Positions 1 through 5,229 of a stretch of 6,314 nucleotides of DNA are shown here, one piece after another. Every line of letters begins with the position of its first letter. Position 1 is the stretch's first letter. A model generated the notes under the pieces. The model did not search any database and was not told the origin of the DNA. It was given only the letters and a program-made list of their open reading frames with translations. This DNA is from JADHUC01 sp964617665. Its GTDB lineage: Bacteria; Planctomycetota; Planctomycetia; Pirellulales; Pirellulaceae. The stretch covers positions 1 through 6,314 of the forward strand of contig CAZUAH010000729.1 of NCBI GenBank assembly GCA_964617665.1, read 5' to 3'. Position numbers and translations under genes: made by a program.

Positions 1-134
1 GAGGGCGCGAAGAACGACTGGAGTGCCCAGCGACCAACAGAGGCGACTATGGTGACCGGTGATAACTGCACGGCCGGTTCAACTACACAATCTCGAGGAG
101 TCTCCGTGGGGACGCGGAGTGCGTAGGCAACAAG

Positions 135-168
135 AAAAAAGGACGTTCCGCTTCGCGCGAAACGTCCT
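135..168 (-). terminator. Intrinsic terminator downstream of rpmA
   Basis: Read on the minus strand, an 8-bp perfect stem (161-168 pairing with 140-147) encloses a GC-rich loop and is followed at once by a run of six T (140-135). It lies 32 bp past the rpmA stop codon in the same orientation, so it should end the rpmA transcript. The opposite strand has no T-run at the matching place, so it acts in one direction. Confidence 0.88.
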
Positions 169-199
169 TGTCGTTTCTCGACTCGTACGAGCAACCGGC

Positions 200-448
200 C
201 TAGGCTTCGGCCACTACGTTAATGCGGCGACCTTTGCGGTCGAATTTCACCACGCCGTCAACCAACGCGTACAACGTATAATCCTTCCCCTGGCCGACAT
301 TGGCGCCGGGATGGAACTTGTTGCCCACCTGGCGAACGAGGATGTTGCCAGCATGGACGGCCTGACCACCGAACCTCTTGACGCCGCGACGTTGTGCATT
401 CGAGTCGCGACCGTTACGGCTGGACCCTTGACCTTTCTTATGAGCCAT
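200..448 (-). CDS. rpmA: 50S ribosomal protein L27
   Basis: An 82-residue protein that matches bacterial L27 along its whole length. L27 sits on the large ribosomal subunit, with its N-terminal tail reaching toward the peptidyl-transferase centre. Diagnostic stretches are the start MAHKKGQGSSRNGRDS, then RRGVKRFGGQAVHAGNILVRQ (residues about 20-40), KFHPGANVGQGKDYTL (44-59) and the C-terminal ALVDGVVKF segment. The lysines at 4 and 5 in the flexible tail are present, and the protein starts directly with the mature MAHKK form, without the cleaved extension known in Firmicutes. The start ATG has only a weak GGGA-like ribosome site. The usual upstream partner rplU (L21) is absent: the next gene upstream on this strand is an unrelated exported protein 146 bp away. 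A strong terminator follows, so rpmA closes its transcription unit. Confidence 0.97.
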   Translation of the reverse strand: MAHKKGQGSSRNGRDSNAQRRGVKRFGGQAVHAGNILVRQVGNKFHPGANVGQGKDYTLYALVDGVVKFDRKGRRINVVAEA

Positions 449-487
449 TTTGCTGTTTCCCGTTACTCTCTCAATGTTATCTCTTGA

Positions 488-502
488 CGCAACATTGTTG
501 CG
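488..502. promoter_or_regulatory. 15-bp perfect palindrome upstream of rpmA (operator-like)
   Basis: CGCAACA and TGTTGCG flank a single central T, making a perfect 7+1+7 inverted repeat 40-54 bp upstream of the rpmA start codon. The position suits a repressor or activator site, or a small hairpin in the rpmA leader. I recognise no regulator for it, and I found no convincing -35/-10 pair next to it. Confidence 0.35.
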
Positions 503-555
503 CGATTGTCCACAGTTGGAGGAGAGCGTCTCCAGGGTGACCTACAAGATGTCCG

Positions 556-581
556 CCCAAGCCTCAAGCAAGAGACTTGGG
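556..581 (-). other. Hairpin just past the end of the exported-protein gene
   Basis: CCCAAG (556-561) pairs with CTTGGG (576-581), with a further internal CTC/GAG pairing. It lies within 40 bp downstream of the 323-residue gene's stop codon. No T-run follows on the minus strand, so it is not a standard intrinsic terminator. It could be a weak terminator, a 3'-end stabilising hairpin or a processing site between this gene and rpmA. Confidence 0.3.
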
Positions 582-594
582 GAAACACATATTT

Positions 595-1566
595 CTACCG
601 ATACAGCCAAAGATGATCAACCCGTACCTGGAGACCGTACTTGGCTAGAATGTTCGCCTGTTCGACAGGGTCGGTGACCGATGGTATGCCGTAACGGACT
701 TCCTTTTCGTGCTCCAGGACTGCATCGCCTGGTCGCCAGAAGTTCAATTGAAGTGTCTTCAATTGATACGCTGTGCGGCCATCTGGCGTCCCCTTGATCT
801 GAAAGGCATTGGTAAGGCCTTGCACGAACACTGAGAAATAGTCTGTTCGGGGATCTACTCCCTCCCATGTAACAACACCCCAAACAGCCTTTTCGGCTCC
901 TGGAGTGCTGACCGGAATATCGATCTTGGATATTTCAACGGTGTTCAGAAGCCGAGCGCCGCGCATCTCCCGAATCTCAATCGGTCGTCTAGCTGCCGGA
1001 ATAACCCGATCGAGGTAGGATTTCCCCTGTTCACGGCTTTCCAAGACAAAGTGTGGGTAGAACCGGATCGTTCCCGCAGGCTGGGCAGCGCCAAGGTTTA
1101 GCACCTCGTCCACCTTTGCCGTACCGTAGAGTTTGTGGCCGAAGTTGTCTTGGATCGGCACTGGAGTCAGATGTTTGCCCAGATTCCTGACACGGAAGAC
1201 CATATACCAAACCAACTTACGATGCATCTTGCCCGTTGGTTGAGGCACATCAACGTAAATCATTCGTAGTGGCTTGAATGCGAACTCCAGATTCCAAATG
1301 TTTCGCCGGAGGACGATCCTAGAGGCCATCTCAGACAGGGTCTGAGTCTTCGGTGAGTAAGTGGGATCCCAGTTCATTTTGCTGACATTGCGCAGTGCCA
1401 GAGGCCCCTGGAGGGTCTCCTCGCTCTTCGGCTCGGGCGTAATGACGGTCAGAACACCAGGGGCCAGAGGACGTACTGGTTGCTGGGCAAAGGCTCGATG
1501 TGTGGTCTTGGCCAAAGGGCACAGAACCAGGACCGCAAGAAGGGCTAGTGTGCTTCGCCGAGTCAT
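595..1566 (-). CDS. Exported planctomycete hypothetical protein with signal peptide
   Basis: A 323-residue protein of unknown function that I cannot place in a named family. Residues 1-27 form a classical Sec signal peptide: a basic start (MTRRS), a hydrophobic core LALLAVLVLCPLA and an AFA cleavage site before QQ. The mature part is mostly predicted beta-type sequence, with no cysteines, no further membrane segment and no recognisable catalytic motif. Distinctive stretches are FKPLRMIYVDVPQPTGKMHRK (about 97-117), followed by LVWYMVFRVRN (118-128), and FSVFVQGLTNAFQI (about 247-260). These resemble a protein type I associate with planctomycetes, from memory only. The ATG is the first possible start after an in-frame stop and is preceded by CTCCTCCA, not a Shine-Dalgarno sequence. 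A sigma70-like promoter lies about 55 nt upstream of the start. The gene precedes rpmA by 146 bp on the same strand and could be co-transcribed with it. Confidence 0.88.
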   Translation of the reverse strand: MTRRSTLALLAVLVLCPLAKTTHRAFAQQPVRPLAPGVLTVITPEPKSEETLQGPLALRNVSKMNWDPTYSPKTQTLSEMASRIVLRRNIWNLEFAFKPLRMIYVDVPQPTGKMHRKLVWYMVFRVRNLGKHLTPVPIQDNFGHKLYGTAKVDEVLNLGAAQPAGTIRFYPHFVLESREQGKSYLDRVIPAARRPIEIREMRGARLLNTVEISKIDIPVSTPGAEKAVWGVVTWEGVDPRTDYFSVFVQGLTNAFQIKGTPDGRTAYQLKTLQLNFWRPGDAVLEHEKEVRYGIPSVTDPVEQANILAKYGLQVRVDHLWLYR

Positions 1567-1626
1567 TGGAGGAGCTCGCGCAAGGGATTGAGCAGGGGAA
1601 GACGTCAGAGTTGGTATCGGTTCTCA

Positions 1627-1655
1627 AGTATAGTTAATCGCATCAGCGAAGCCAA
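1627..1655 (-). promoter_or_regulatory. Sigma70-type promoter for the exported hypothetical protein
   Basis: On the minus strand, TTGGCT (1655-1650; 4 of 6 matches to TTGACA) and TATACT (1632-1627; 5 of 6 matches to TATAAT) are separated by exactly 17 nt. Transcription would start near 1620, giving a leader of about 55 nt before the ATG at 1566. Spacing and match are good, but this is by eye only. Confidence 0.6.
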
Positions 1656-1738
1656 ATAATTCCCGATTAACCCGGGGCTTTGGGGTATTCATAGAAAAGG
1701 CGACATCTCGTACACGACTTTCCGCTGAACGGCATTCA

Positions 1739-1767
1739 TTGACGCAATCCCCAGACCTGCAGATATG
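1739..1767 (+). promoter_or_regulatory. Possible promoter for the structured plus-strand RNA
   Basis: TTGACG (1739-1744; 5 of 6 to consensus) is followed after 17 nt by GATATG (1762-1767; 3 of 6). The -10 is poor, so this is tentative. If used, it would start a transcript near 1774 that ends at the terminator at 2074, about 300 nt long. Confidence 0.3.
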
Positions 1768-1850
1768 GCGCGCGAGTTGCATATGCTGTCAGACGCGAAA
1801 CAGGTCCAGCCGAACGGTTGCAGTGACGAACGCGTTGCGGAGCCGGCGCC

Positions 1851-1977
1851 GAGAAGAGGCAAGTCGCGGGGTTGGCTGAGAAGAGGTGAAGCCGACGCGA
1901 AATCGTTAAGTTATGTTCTAACAATCGCTTACGGCAACTTGGAACAGGGATCTGGGCACGCAAGGGACAGAGAAGAG
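1851..1977 (+). repeat. GAGAAGAGG motif in three copies
   Basis: GAGAAGAGG occurs at 1851-1859 and 1878-1886, and GAGAAGAG at 1970-1977. The second copy fills the 5' part of the 12-nt loop of one hairpin. The third lies in the 3' part of the 17-nt loop of another. I could not assign a clear stem to the first. Purine-rich single-stranded loops of this kind suit binding to a protein or to pyrimidine-rich RNA. Confidence 0.45.
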
Positions 1978-2015
1978 TGCCTGGAAAACGGCGGCTGGTG
2001 CCGGTTTTCGTGCAT

Positions 2016-2074
2016 GAACGGGCGAGTTGGAGGCTCTCGTAGAAGCGGGACTTTCGACTCGCCCGTTCTTTTTT
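2016..2074 (+). terminator. Strong intrinsic terminator in the intergenic gap
   Basis: GAACGGGCGAGT (2016-2027) pairs perfectly with ACTCGCCCGTTC (2057-2068), a 12-bp GC-rich stem with a 29-nt loop, followed directly by six T (2069-2074). There is no T-run on the other strand, so it ends plus-strand transcription. No protein gene precedes it on this strand within the window's gap, which implies a non-coding transcript or premature termination ahead of the sigma-factor gene. Confidence 0.8.
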
Positions 2075-2095
2075 GAGTGTACGATTCTGCAACAC

Positions 2096-2121
2096 TTGCC
2101 CAAAGAGGGGACAGTTATAAT
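2096..2121 (+). promoter_or_regulatory. Possible promoter of the sigma-factor operon
   Basis: A perfect TATAAT sits at 2116-2121, about 135 bp before the sigma-factor start. The best -35-like element, TTGCCC at 2096-2101, is only 14 nt away, so spacing is poor and an activator or another sigma factor may be needed. It lies downstream of the terminator at 2074, so the operon can be transcribed independently of the upstream RNA. Confidence 0.4.
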
Positions 2122-2142
2122 GGTTGGTGGGATGCCTGTATT

Positions 2143-2170
2143 GGCCTTTGATTTCCCTTTTTTCAAGGCC
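2143..2170 (+). other. Hairpin in the leader of the sigma-factor operon
   Basis: GGCCTTTGA (2143-2151) pairs with TCAAGGCC (2163-2170), leaving one bulged T and a pyrimidine-rich loop. A second pairing, CGAGCC (2188-2193) with GGCTCG (2229-2234), lies between it and the start codon. Together they make the roughly 130-nt leader structured. The role is unknown. Confidence 0.35.
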
Positions 2171-2255
2171 ATTATGTGGCAATAGTACGAGCCGATTCTC
2201 ACGTAGTGATGAGTACATTCTCGTTCTAGGCTCGCTCTAACTACTGAACGATCCG

Positions 2256-2783
2256 ATGAAGCTGGCGACAATGCCCGATACCACCGGTTTTGAACCAGTT
2301 GAGCTGATAGAGGCCTATCAGTCCGGCATATGGAGGTATTTGCGGGCACTGGGATGTGAGCCGGCTCAGGCGGACGATTTGACTCAGGAAACATTTCTGG
2401 CTGTGCTGCAACATCCTTTCGAGGATTACGGACCGGCGGCGACGGCGGCGTATCTGCGGAAAGTGGCGTACAACCAGTTCATTTCGGCCCAGCGTCGTGC
2501 CGGAAAGGTCGTCCCGGTCGAAGACGTCGAGCAGTTCGACAAGTCCTGGGAACAGTGGGCCGGAAATGACAACGGAGAGGCTATGTTGGAGGCGCTGCGG
2601 GAGTGCCTCGAACAACTGACTGATCGAGCCCGCATGGCATTGGAGATGCGCTTTCGTGATCGAGTGTCGCGGCCGAATATCGGAGCGGCTTTGGGCATCA
2701 CGGAACACGGGGCGAAGAATCTGATGCAGCGGGCCAAGAAGCAGTTGAAGACGTGCATCGAGGGCAAAATCAGTGAGCGCTGA
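2256..2783 (+). CDS. ECF-type RNA polymerase sigma factor
   Basis: A 175-residue sigma70-family protein with only regions 2 and 4, the size and layout of an extracytoplasmic-function (ECF) sigma factor. It should direct core RNA polymerase to a specific set of promoters. Region 2 spans about residues 17-82: the core-binding AQADDLTQETFLAVL (37-51) and the -10-binding helix AAYLRKVAYNQFISAQRR (64-81). Region 4 spans about 117-171, with the helix-turn-helix IGAALGITEHGAKNLMQRA (142-160) contacting the -35. The linker has no extra domain. The ATG at 2256 lacks a Shine-Dalgarno sequence; ATG at 2271 (MPDTTGFEP) is an equally possible start and leaves the domains intact. The stop codon lies inside the next gene, so the two are translationally coupled, as is usual for a sigma factor and its regulator. 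Confidence 0.93.
   Translation: MKLATMPDTTGFEPVELIEAYQSGIWRYLRALGCEPAQADDLTQETFLAVLQHPFEDYGPAATAAYLRKVAYNQFISAQRRAGKVVPVEDVEQFDKSWEQWAGNDNGEAMLEALRECLEQLTDRARMALEMRFRDRVSRPNIGAALGITEHGAKNLMQRAKKQLKTCIEGKISER
2760..2764 (+). promoter_or_regulatory. Ribosome binding site fixing the GTG start of the next gene
   Basis: GAGGG lies 8 nt before the GTG at 2773, inside the last codons of the sigma-factor gene. It is the clearest Shine-Dalgarno sequence in the window and supports the GTG as the real start, giving an 11-bp overlap with the upstream gene. Confidence 0.7.
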
Positions 2784-4866
2784 GCACGAAGAACGAATCT
2801 TGGACGCATCTCTGGAGGAGGTCCTTGGCGGCCAACATCCTCCGGATTTGACTTCCAGGATCCTCGAATCTTGGGAGGCTCTCCCCGCTGCGCTCGAAGC
2901 GAATCAGGCGGGTGCTGCTGAATCTGTCGTGCCACACCCCGTGTCCAGCCTACCCACACCGCCTCCGGTACAGATGTGGTCCGAGCCGACGCCGCCACCG
3001 TTGGATGAAGAGCCGGCGGTACATGTTGCAGCACACTCGCGACCGGTGCGCCGGTCAAGCACCGGTTGGCTGGCTGCTGCGGCGGCTGCCAGTCTACTGC
3101 TGGCCGTTGCGTGGGGCTACTACCTGAAAACAAGCGATCAGTCAGACGGCGGTGGAATCGCCAATGTGAAGCCACGTGCAAACCATGTGGTTACTCTACC
3201 AAATGAAGTGGATACACTTCCGCCGCGTATTCGCAGGCAGGAGTTTGTGAGGAGGGAACCCGAGGGCAAACGACACAAACCGCAAGAGTTTGCCGTACAT
3301 GATCCGATTGACGAGCCGACGGTCGTTCAGGGGCACGACCGCGGCTCGCTACCTCCGGAGCGTTTGGTGGCTGATCGGCTGCAGCCATCGAGCAATTCGG
3401 AGGTTATCGCTTTCGTCAACGAGGTGTTGCGAGACGCGTGGCGCAAGAATAGCGTCACGCCGTCGCCACCGGAAAGTGACGACGGATGGTGCAGGCGGGT
3501 CTACGACCGTCTGACGGGCCGCGCACCGGCGCAAGATGAGTTGCAACGATTCGTGGACGACGAATCGGCGGTTAAACGCAAGGATCTAGTCGATCGATTG
3601 TTGGCAAGCGACGAATACGCCCGCCGGTGGTCCAAGATTTGGGCCGATGACTTGCTTGGCCCGCACCACGCGAGCGGTATTGGAAGCGGAGCAAGCCGCG
3701 AGATTCTTGGGGACTACATGTACGAGTCGCTTCGCGCGGACAAAACGTACGACAAGGTAGCCCGCGAGTTGCTTGTGGCGACGGGAGCGGCTCGCCCGGA
3801 GGCGGACGACTACAATCCCGCAGTGAATTTCATGTTGGCCGGAGCGACCAGAAATGCGGAAGCGGCCACGGATCGTGTGTCGCGTGCGTTCTTAGGTCGA
3901 CAACTGGTTTGCACACGATGCCATGATCATCCAGCGACTGACGGAGAATTGGGGGATTTCTGGGCACTGAACGCCTTCTTCCGGCAGATGAAGGTGCGTC
4001 GCGATTCGCAGACGAACGTCGCGACCCTTGTCGATCAAGATTTCTACGGAGAAAGCGGTGCAGGGAAGGATGCGGAGATCTTCTACAGGTTGCCCAACGG
4101 TCGGTTGGGCATGGCCTATCCGGAATTGAACGGACAGAAGCTCACGCACAGTGGATTGCTCGACGATGTGAACCGGCGAGAAGAGTTGGCGAAGCTGGTC
4201 GTTGCATCGCGCGACTTTCGGCGAGCAGTGGTCAATCGACTGTGGGCACGGTTGATCGGCTACGGCTTCACTCAGCCTGTGGACGACATGGGCCCGCATA
4301 ATCCGCCGTCGCATCCCAAGTTGCTCTCGCGCTTGTCCGACCAATTGGCTGCCCACGATTTTGATTTGGACGGTCTAGTACGCTGGATCGTCTTGAGCGA
4401 TGCGTTCGGGGTGTCGGGAAGACGGACGCCCGAAAGCTGGATGGATGCCCCGGAAACGGGTGCCAAGCCCTTGTTCGCTCGGTACTACGGAAAGAAGGAG
4501 AAGCCAGCCGAGGTTTACAGGTCGTTGATGCTGGCCGTAAACTCCAAGCCGGCGGGCTTGAGCATCACTCCAGTTACTCTTGCACGACGCTCGTGGTTGC
4601 AGCCTACCGCAGGCCAATTGCAGATCATCGACACGCGGGCCAGTAACGTCTTTTCTGGGACGGGGTGGCTGCCGTCGCTGGCGAAGAGCAATATCAGTTC
4701 CGAACGGAAGATCGAGCATCTGTTTCTCTCGGCCCTCGAGCGCACACCGACCAAGCGGGAGTTGATGGCCGCGAAGCTCGTTTTGGCCGATCAGTTGGAC
4801 GACAGTATCGCGTTGCAGGAAATTTGGCAGACACTGCTGGCCAGCGGCGAGCGGTCAGGCAGGTAG
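2773..4866 (+). CDS. Membrane anti-sigma-like protein with DUF1549 and DUF1553 domains
   Basis: A 697-residue single-pass membrane protein. Residues 1-60 carry LEEVLGGQHPPDLTSRILESW, resembling the short N-termini of planctomycete proteins encoded beside ECF sigma factors (recalled, not searched). Residues 54-80 are proline-rich. RPVRR then precedes a transmembrane helix (about 98-118), so the N-terminus should be cytoplasmic and the rest outside. DUF1549 (PSCyt2) spans about 235-410: RRVYDRLTGRAP, LVDRLLASDEYARRW, and CTRCHDHP, whose CxxCH (380-384) fits covalent haem c. DUF1553 (PSD1) spans about 465-690: REELAKLVVASRDF, VVNRLWARLIGYGF, PVDDMGPHNPPSHPKLL and LSALERTPTKREL. The usual C-terminal N-S-x-E-F motif is missing. 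Overlap with the sigma gene suggests it sequesters or senses for that sigma factor. No anti-sigma activity or haem binding is proven; the family's enzymatic role is unknown. Confidence 0.9.
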   Translation: MSAEHEERILDASLEEVLGGQHPPDLTSRILESWEALPAALEANQAGAAESVVPHPVSSLPTPPPVQMWSEPTPPPLDEEPAVHVAAHSRPVRRSSTGWLAAAAAASLLLAVAWGYYLKTSDQSDGGGIANVKPRANHVVTLPNEVDTLPPRIRRQEFVRREPEGKRHKPQEFAVHDPIDEPTVVQGHDRGSLPPERLVADRLQPSSNSEVIAFVNEVLRDAWRKNSVTPSPPESDDGWCRRVYDRLTGRAPAQDELQRFVDDESAVKRKDLVDRLLASDEYARRWSKIWADDLLGPHHASGIGSGASREILGDYMYESLRADKTYDKVARELLVATGAARPEADDYNPAVNFMLAGATRNAEAATDRVSRAFLGRQLVCTRCHDHPATDGELGDFWALNAFFRQMKVRRDSQTNVATLVDQDFYGESGAGKDAEIFYRLPNGRLGMAYPELNGQKLTHSGLLDDVNRREELAKLVVASRDFRRAVVNRLWARLIGYGFTQPVDDMGPHNPPSHPKLLSRLSDQLAAHDFDLDGLVRWIVLSDAFGVSGRRTPESWMDAPETGAKPLFARYYGKKEKPAEVYRSLMLAVNSKPAGLSITPVTLARRSWLQPTAGQLQIIDTRASNVFSGTGWLPSLAKSNISSERKIEHLFLSALERTPTKRELMAAKLVLADQLDDSIALQEIWQTLLASGERSGR

Positions 4867-4889
4867 GCGCGTTCGTTTTTCGTCTTCTT

Positions 4890-4913
4890 GGTGCTCGATC
4901 GCTATTTCGCACC
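4890..4913. other. Small inverted repeat between convergent genes
   Basis: GGTGC (4890-4894) pairs with GCACC (4909-4913) and spans the ankyrin ORF's stop codon, 24 bp after the stop of the DUF1549/DUF1553 gene. It has no T-run on either side. It is the only hairpin I see in the 35-bp convergent gap and is a weak candidate for shared transcript ends. Confidence 0.2.
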
Positions 4914-5162
4914 GTGCTTCTTCAGCAACTCGACCACTTTTGTTCGATTCCTCTTTTCGGCGATGGCCCGGGGCGTGTCACCATTCTTGTCTTTCACATT
5001 CGGATCCGCGCCCTTCTTGAGTAGCAGTTCCACTGCCCGTTCCATGCCGAAGCCGCGGGCGGCGCGGTGAAGTGGCGTGTCCGCGTTGCGGTTGCCGCTG
5101 GTATTCCCTCTGGCGTTGACGTCGAAGTCTTTCTTCAACGTCCTCGTTACGGTCCTGGGCAA
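4902..5162 (-). CDS. Small ankyrin-repeat protein, probably 5'-damaged
   Basis: An 86-residue ORF with ankyrin repeats, a helix-turn-helix protein-binding fold. Residues 12-18 (DFDVNAR) look like the end of one repeat. Residues 27-58 form a full repeat (ADTPLHRAARGFG, then AVELLLKKGADPNVKD). Residues 59-86 form a last, degenerate repeat (NGDTPRAIAEKRN, then VVELLKKHGAK). No signal peptide or membrane segment is seen. There is no ATG. The frame opens at TTG 5162, five codons after an in-frame TAG, with no Shine-Dalgarno; a second TTG lies at 5138-5136. Another minus-strand frame (GTG 5190) encodes ALARLALAQDRNEDVEE, which resembles the missing helices of the first repeat, so a frameshift near 5130-5139 is likely. 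It lies 67 bp downstream of the HEAT-repeat lipoprotein gene and may share its transcript. It may be a pseudogene. Confidence 0.6.
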   Translation of the reverse strand: MPRTVTRTLKKDFDVNARGNTSGNRNADTPLHRAARGFGMERAVELLLKKGADPNVKDKNGDTPRAIAEKRNRTKVVELLKKHGAK

Positions 5163-5229
5163 GTGCGAGCCGCGCTAATGCGTGGGGCACGGTGTGAGAT
5201 GATTGGCGAAAGGGTGCAGGCTGTCGGCT

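Larger units (their letters stand above)
1774..2074 (+). ncRNA. Candidate structured non-coding RNA or leader, unassigned
   Basis: This stretch lies in a 690-bp gap between divergent genes. Its reading frames give arginine- and glycine-rich products unlike real proteins, yet it is dense in hairpins on the plus strand. A 7-bp stem (1871-1877 with 1890-1896) is extended by TCGC/GCGA (1864-1867 with 1897-1900) across a GGG bulge. A 9-bp stem with two wobble pairs joins 1951-1959 to 1977-1985. A 9-bp stem with one bulged G joins 1984-1992 to 2000-2009; the last two share two bases and so compete slightly. A strong terminator ends the series. I looked for the hallmarks of RNase P RNA, tmRNA, SRP RNA and common riboswitches and saw none. 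The start is inferred from a weak promoter. It could be an independent small RNA or an attenuated leader of the sigma-factor operon. Confidence 0.45.

Noticed and set aside
1..130. Short open frames touching the left edge on both strands
   Set aside because: A plus frame ends at 124-126 and a minus frame is open to the edge, but none has a start signal or recognisable residues. The stretch is too short to call.
59..487. Plus-strand 142-codon frame across rpmA
   Set aside because: It is the antisense shadow of the certain rpmA gene and runs through its terminator.
1774..2074. RNase P RNA, tmRNA, SRP RNA or 6S RNA
   Set aside because: The length and terminator invite the idea, but I found none of the conserved core segments of these RNAs on either strand.
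1765..2076. Plus-strand 103-codon frame over the structured RNA
   Set aside because: The translation has no recognisable motif or hydrophobic pattern, its ATG sits inside the promoter-like -10, there is no Shine-Dalgarno, and its stop falls in the terminator's T-run. It is better explained as RNA.
1736..2394. Overlapping minus-strand open frames in the gap between divergent genes
   Set aside because: The products are rich in Arg, Cys, Ser and Pro, lack family features and overlap the plus-strand hairpins and the sigma-factor gene. No ribosome site precedes them.
2426..3181. Long minus-strand frame opposite the sigma factor and the start of the membrane protein
   Set aside because: It is antisense to two clear genes, with low-complexity Pro/Arg/Ser composition and no motif.
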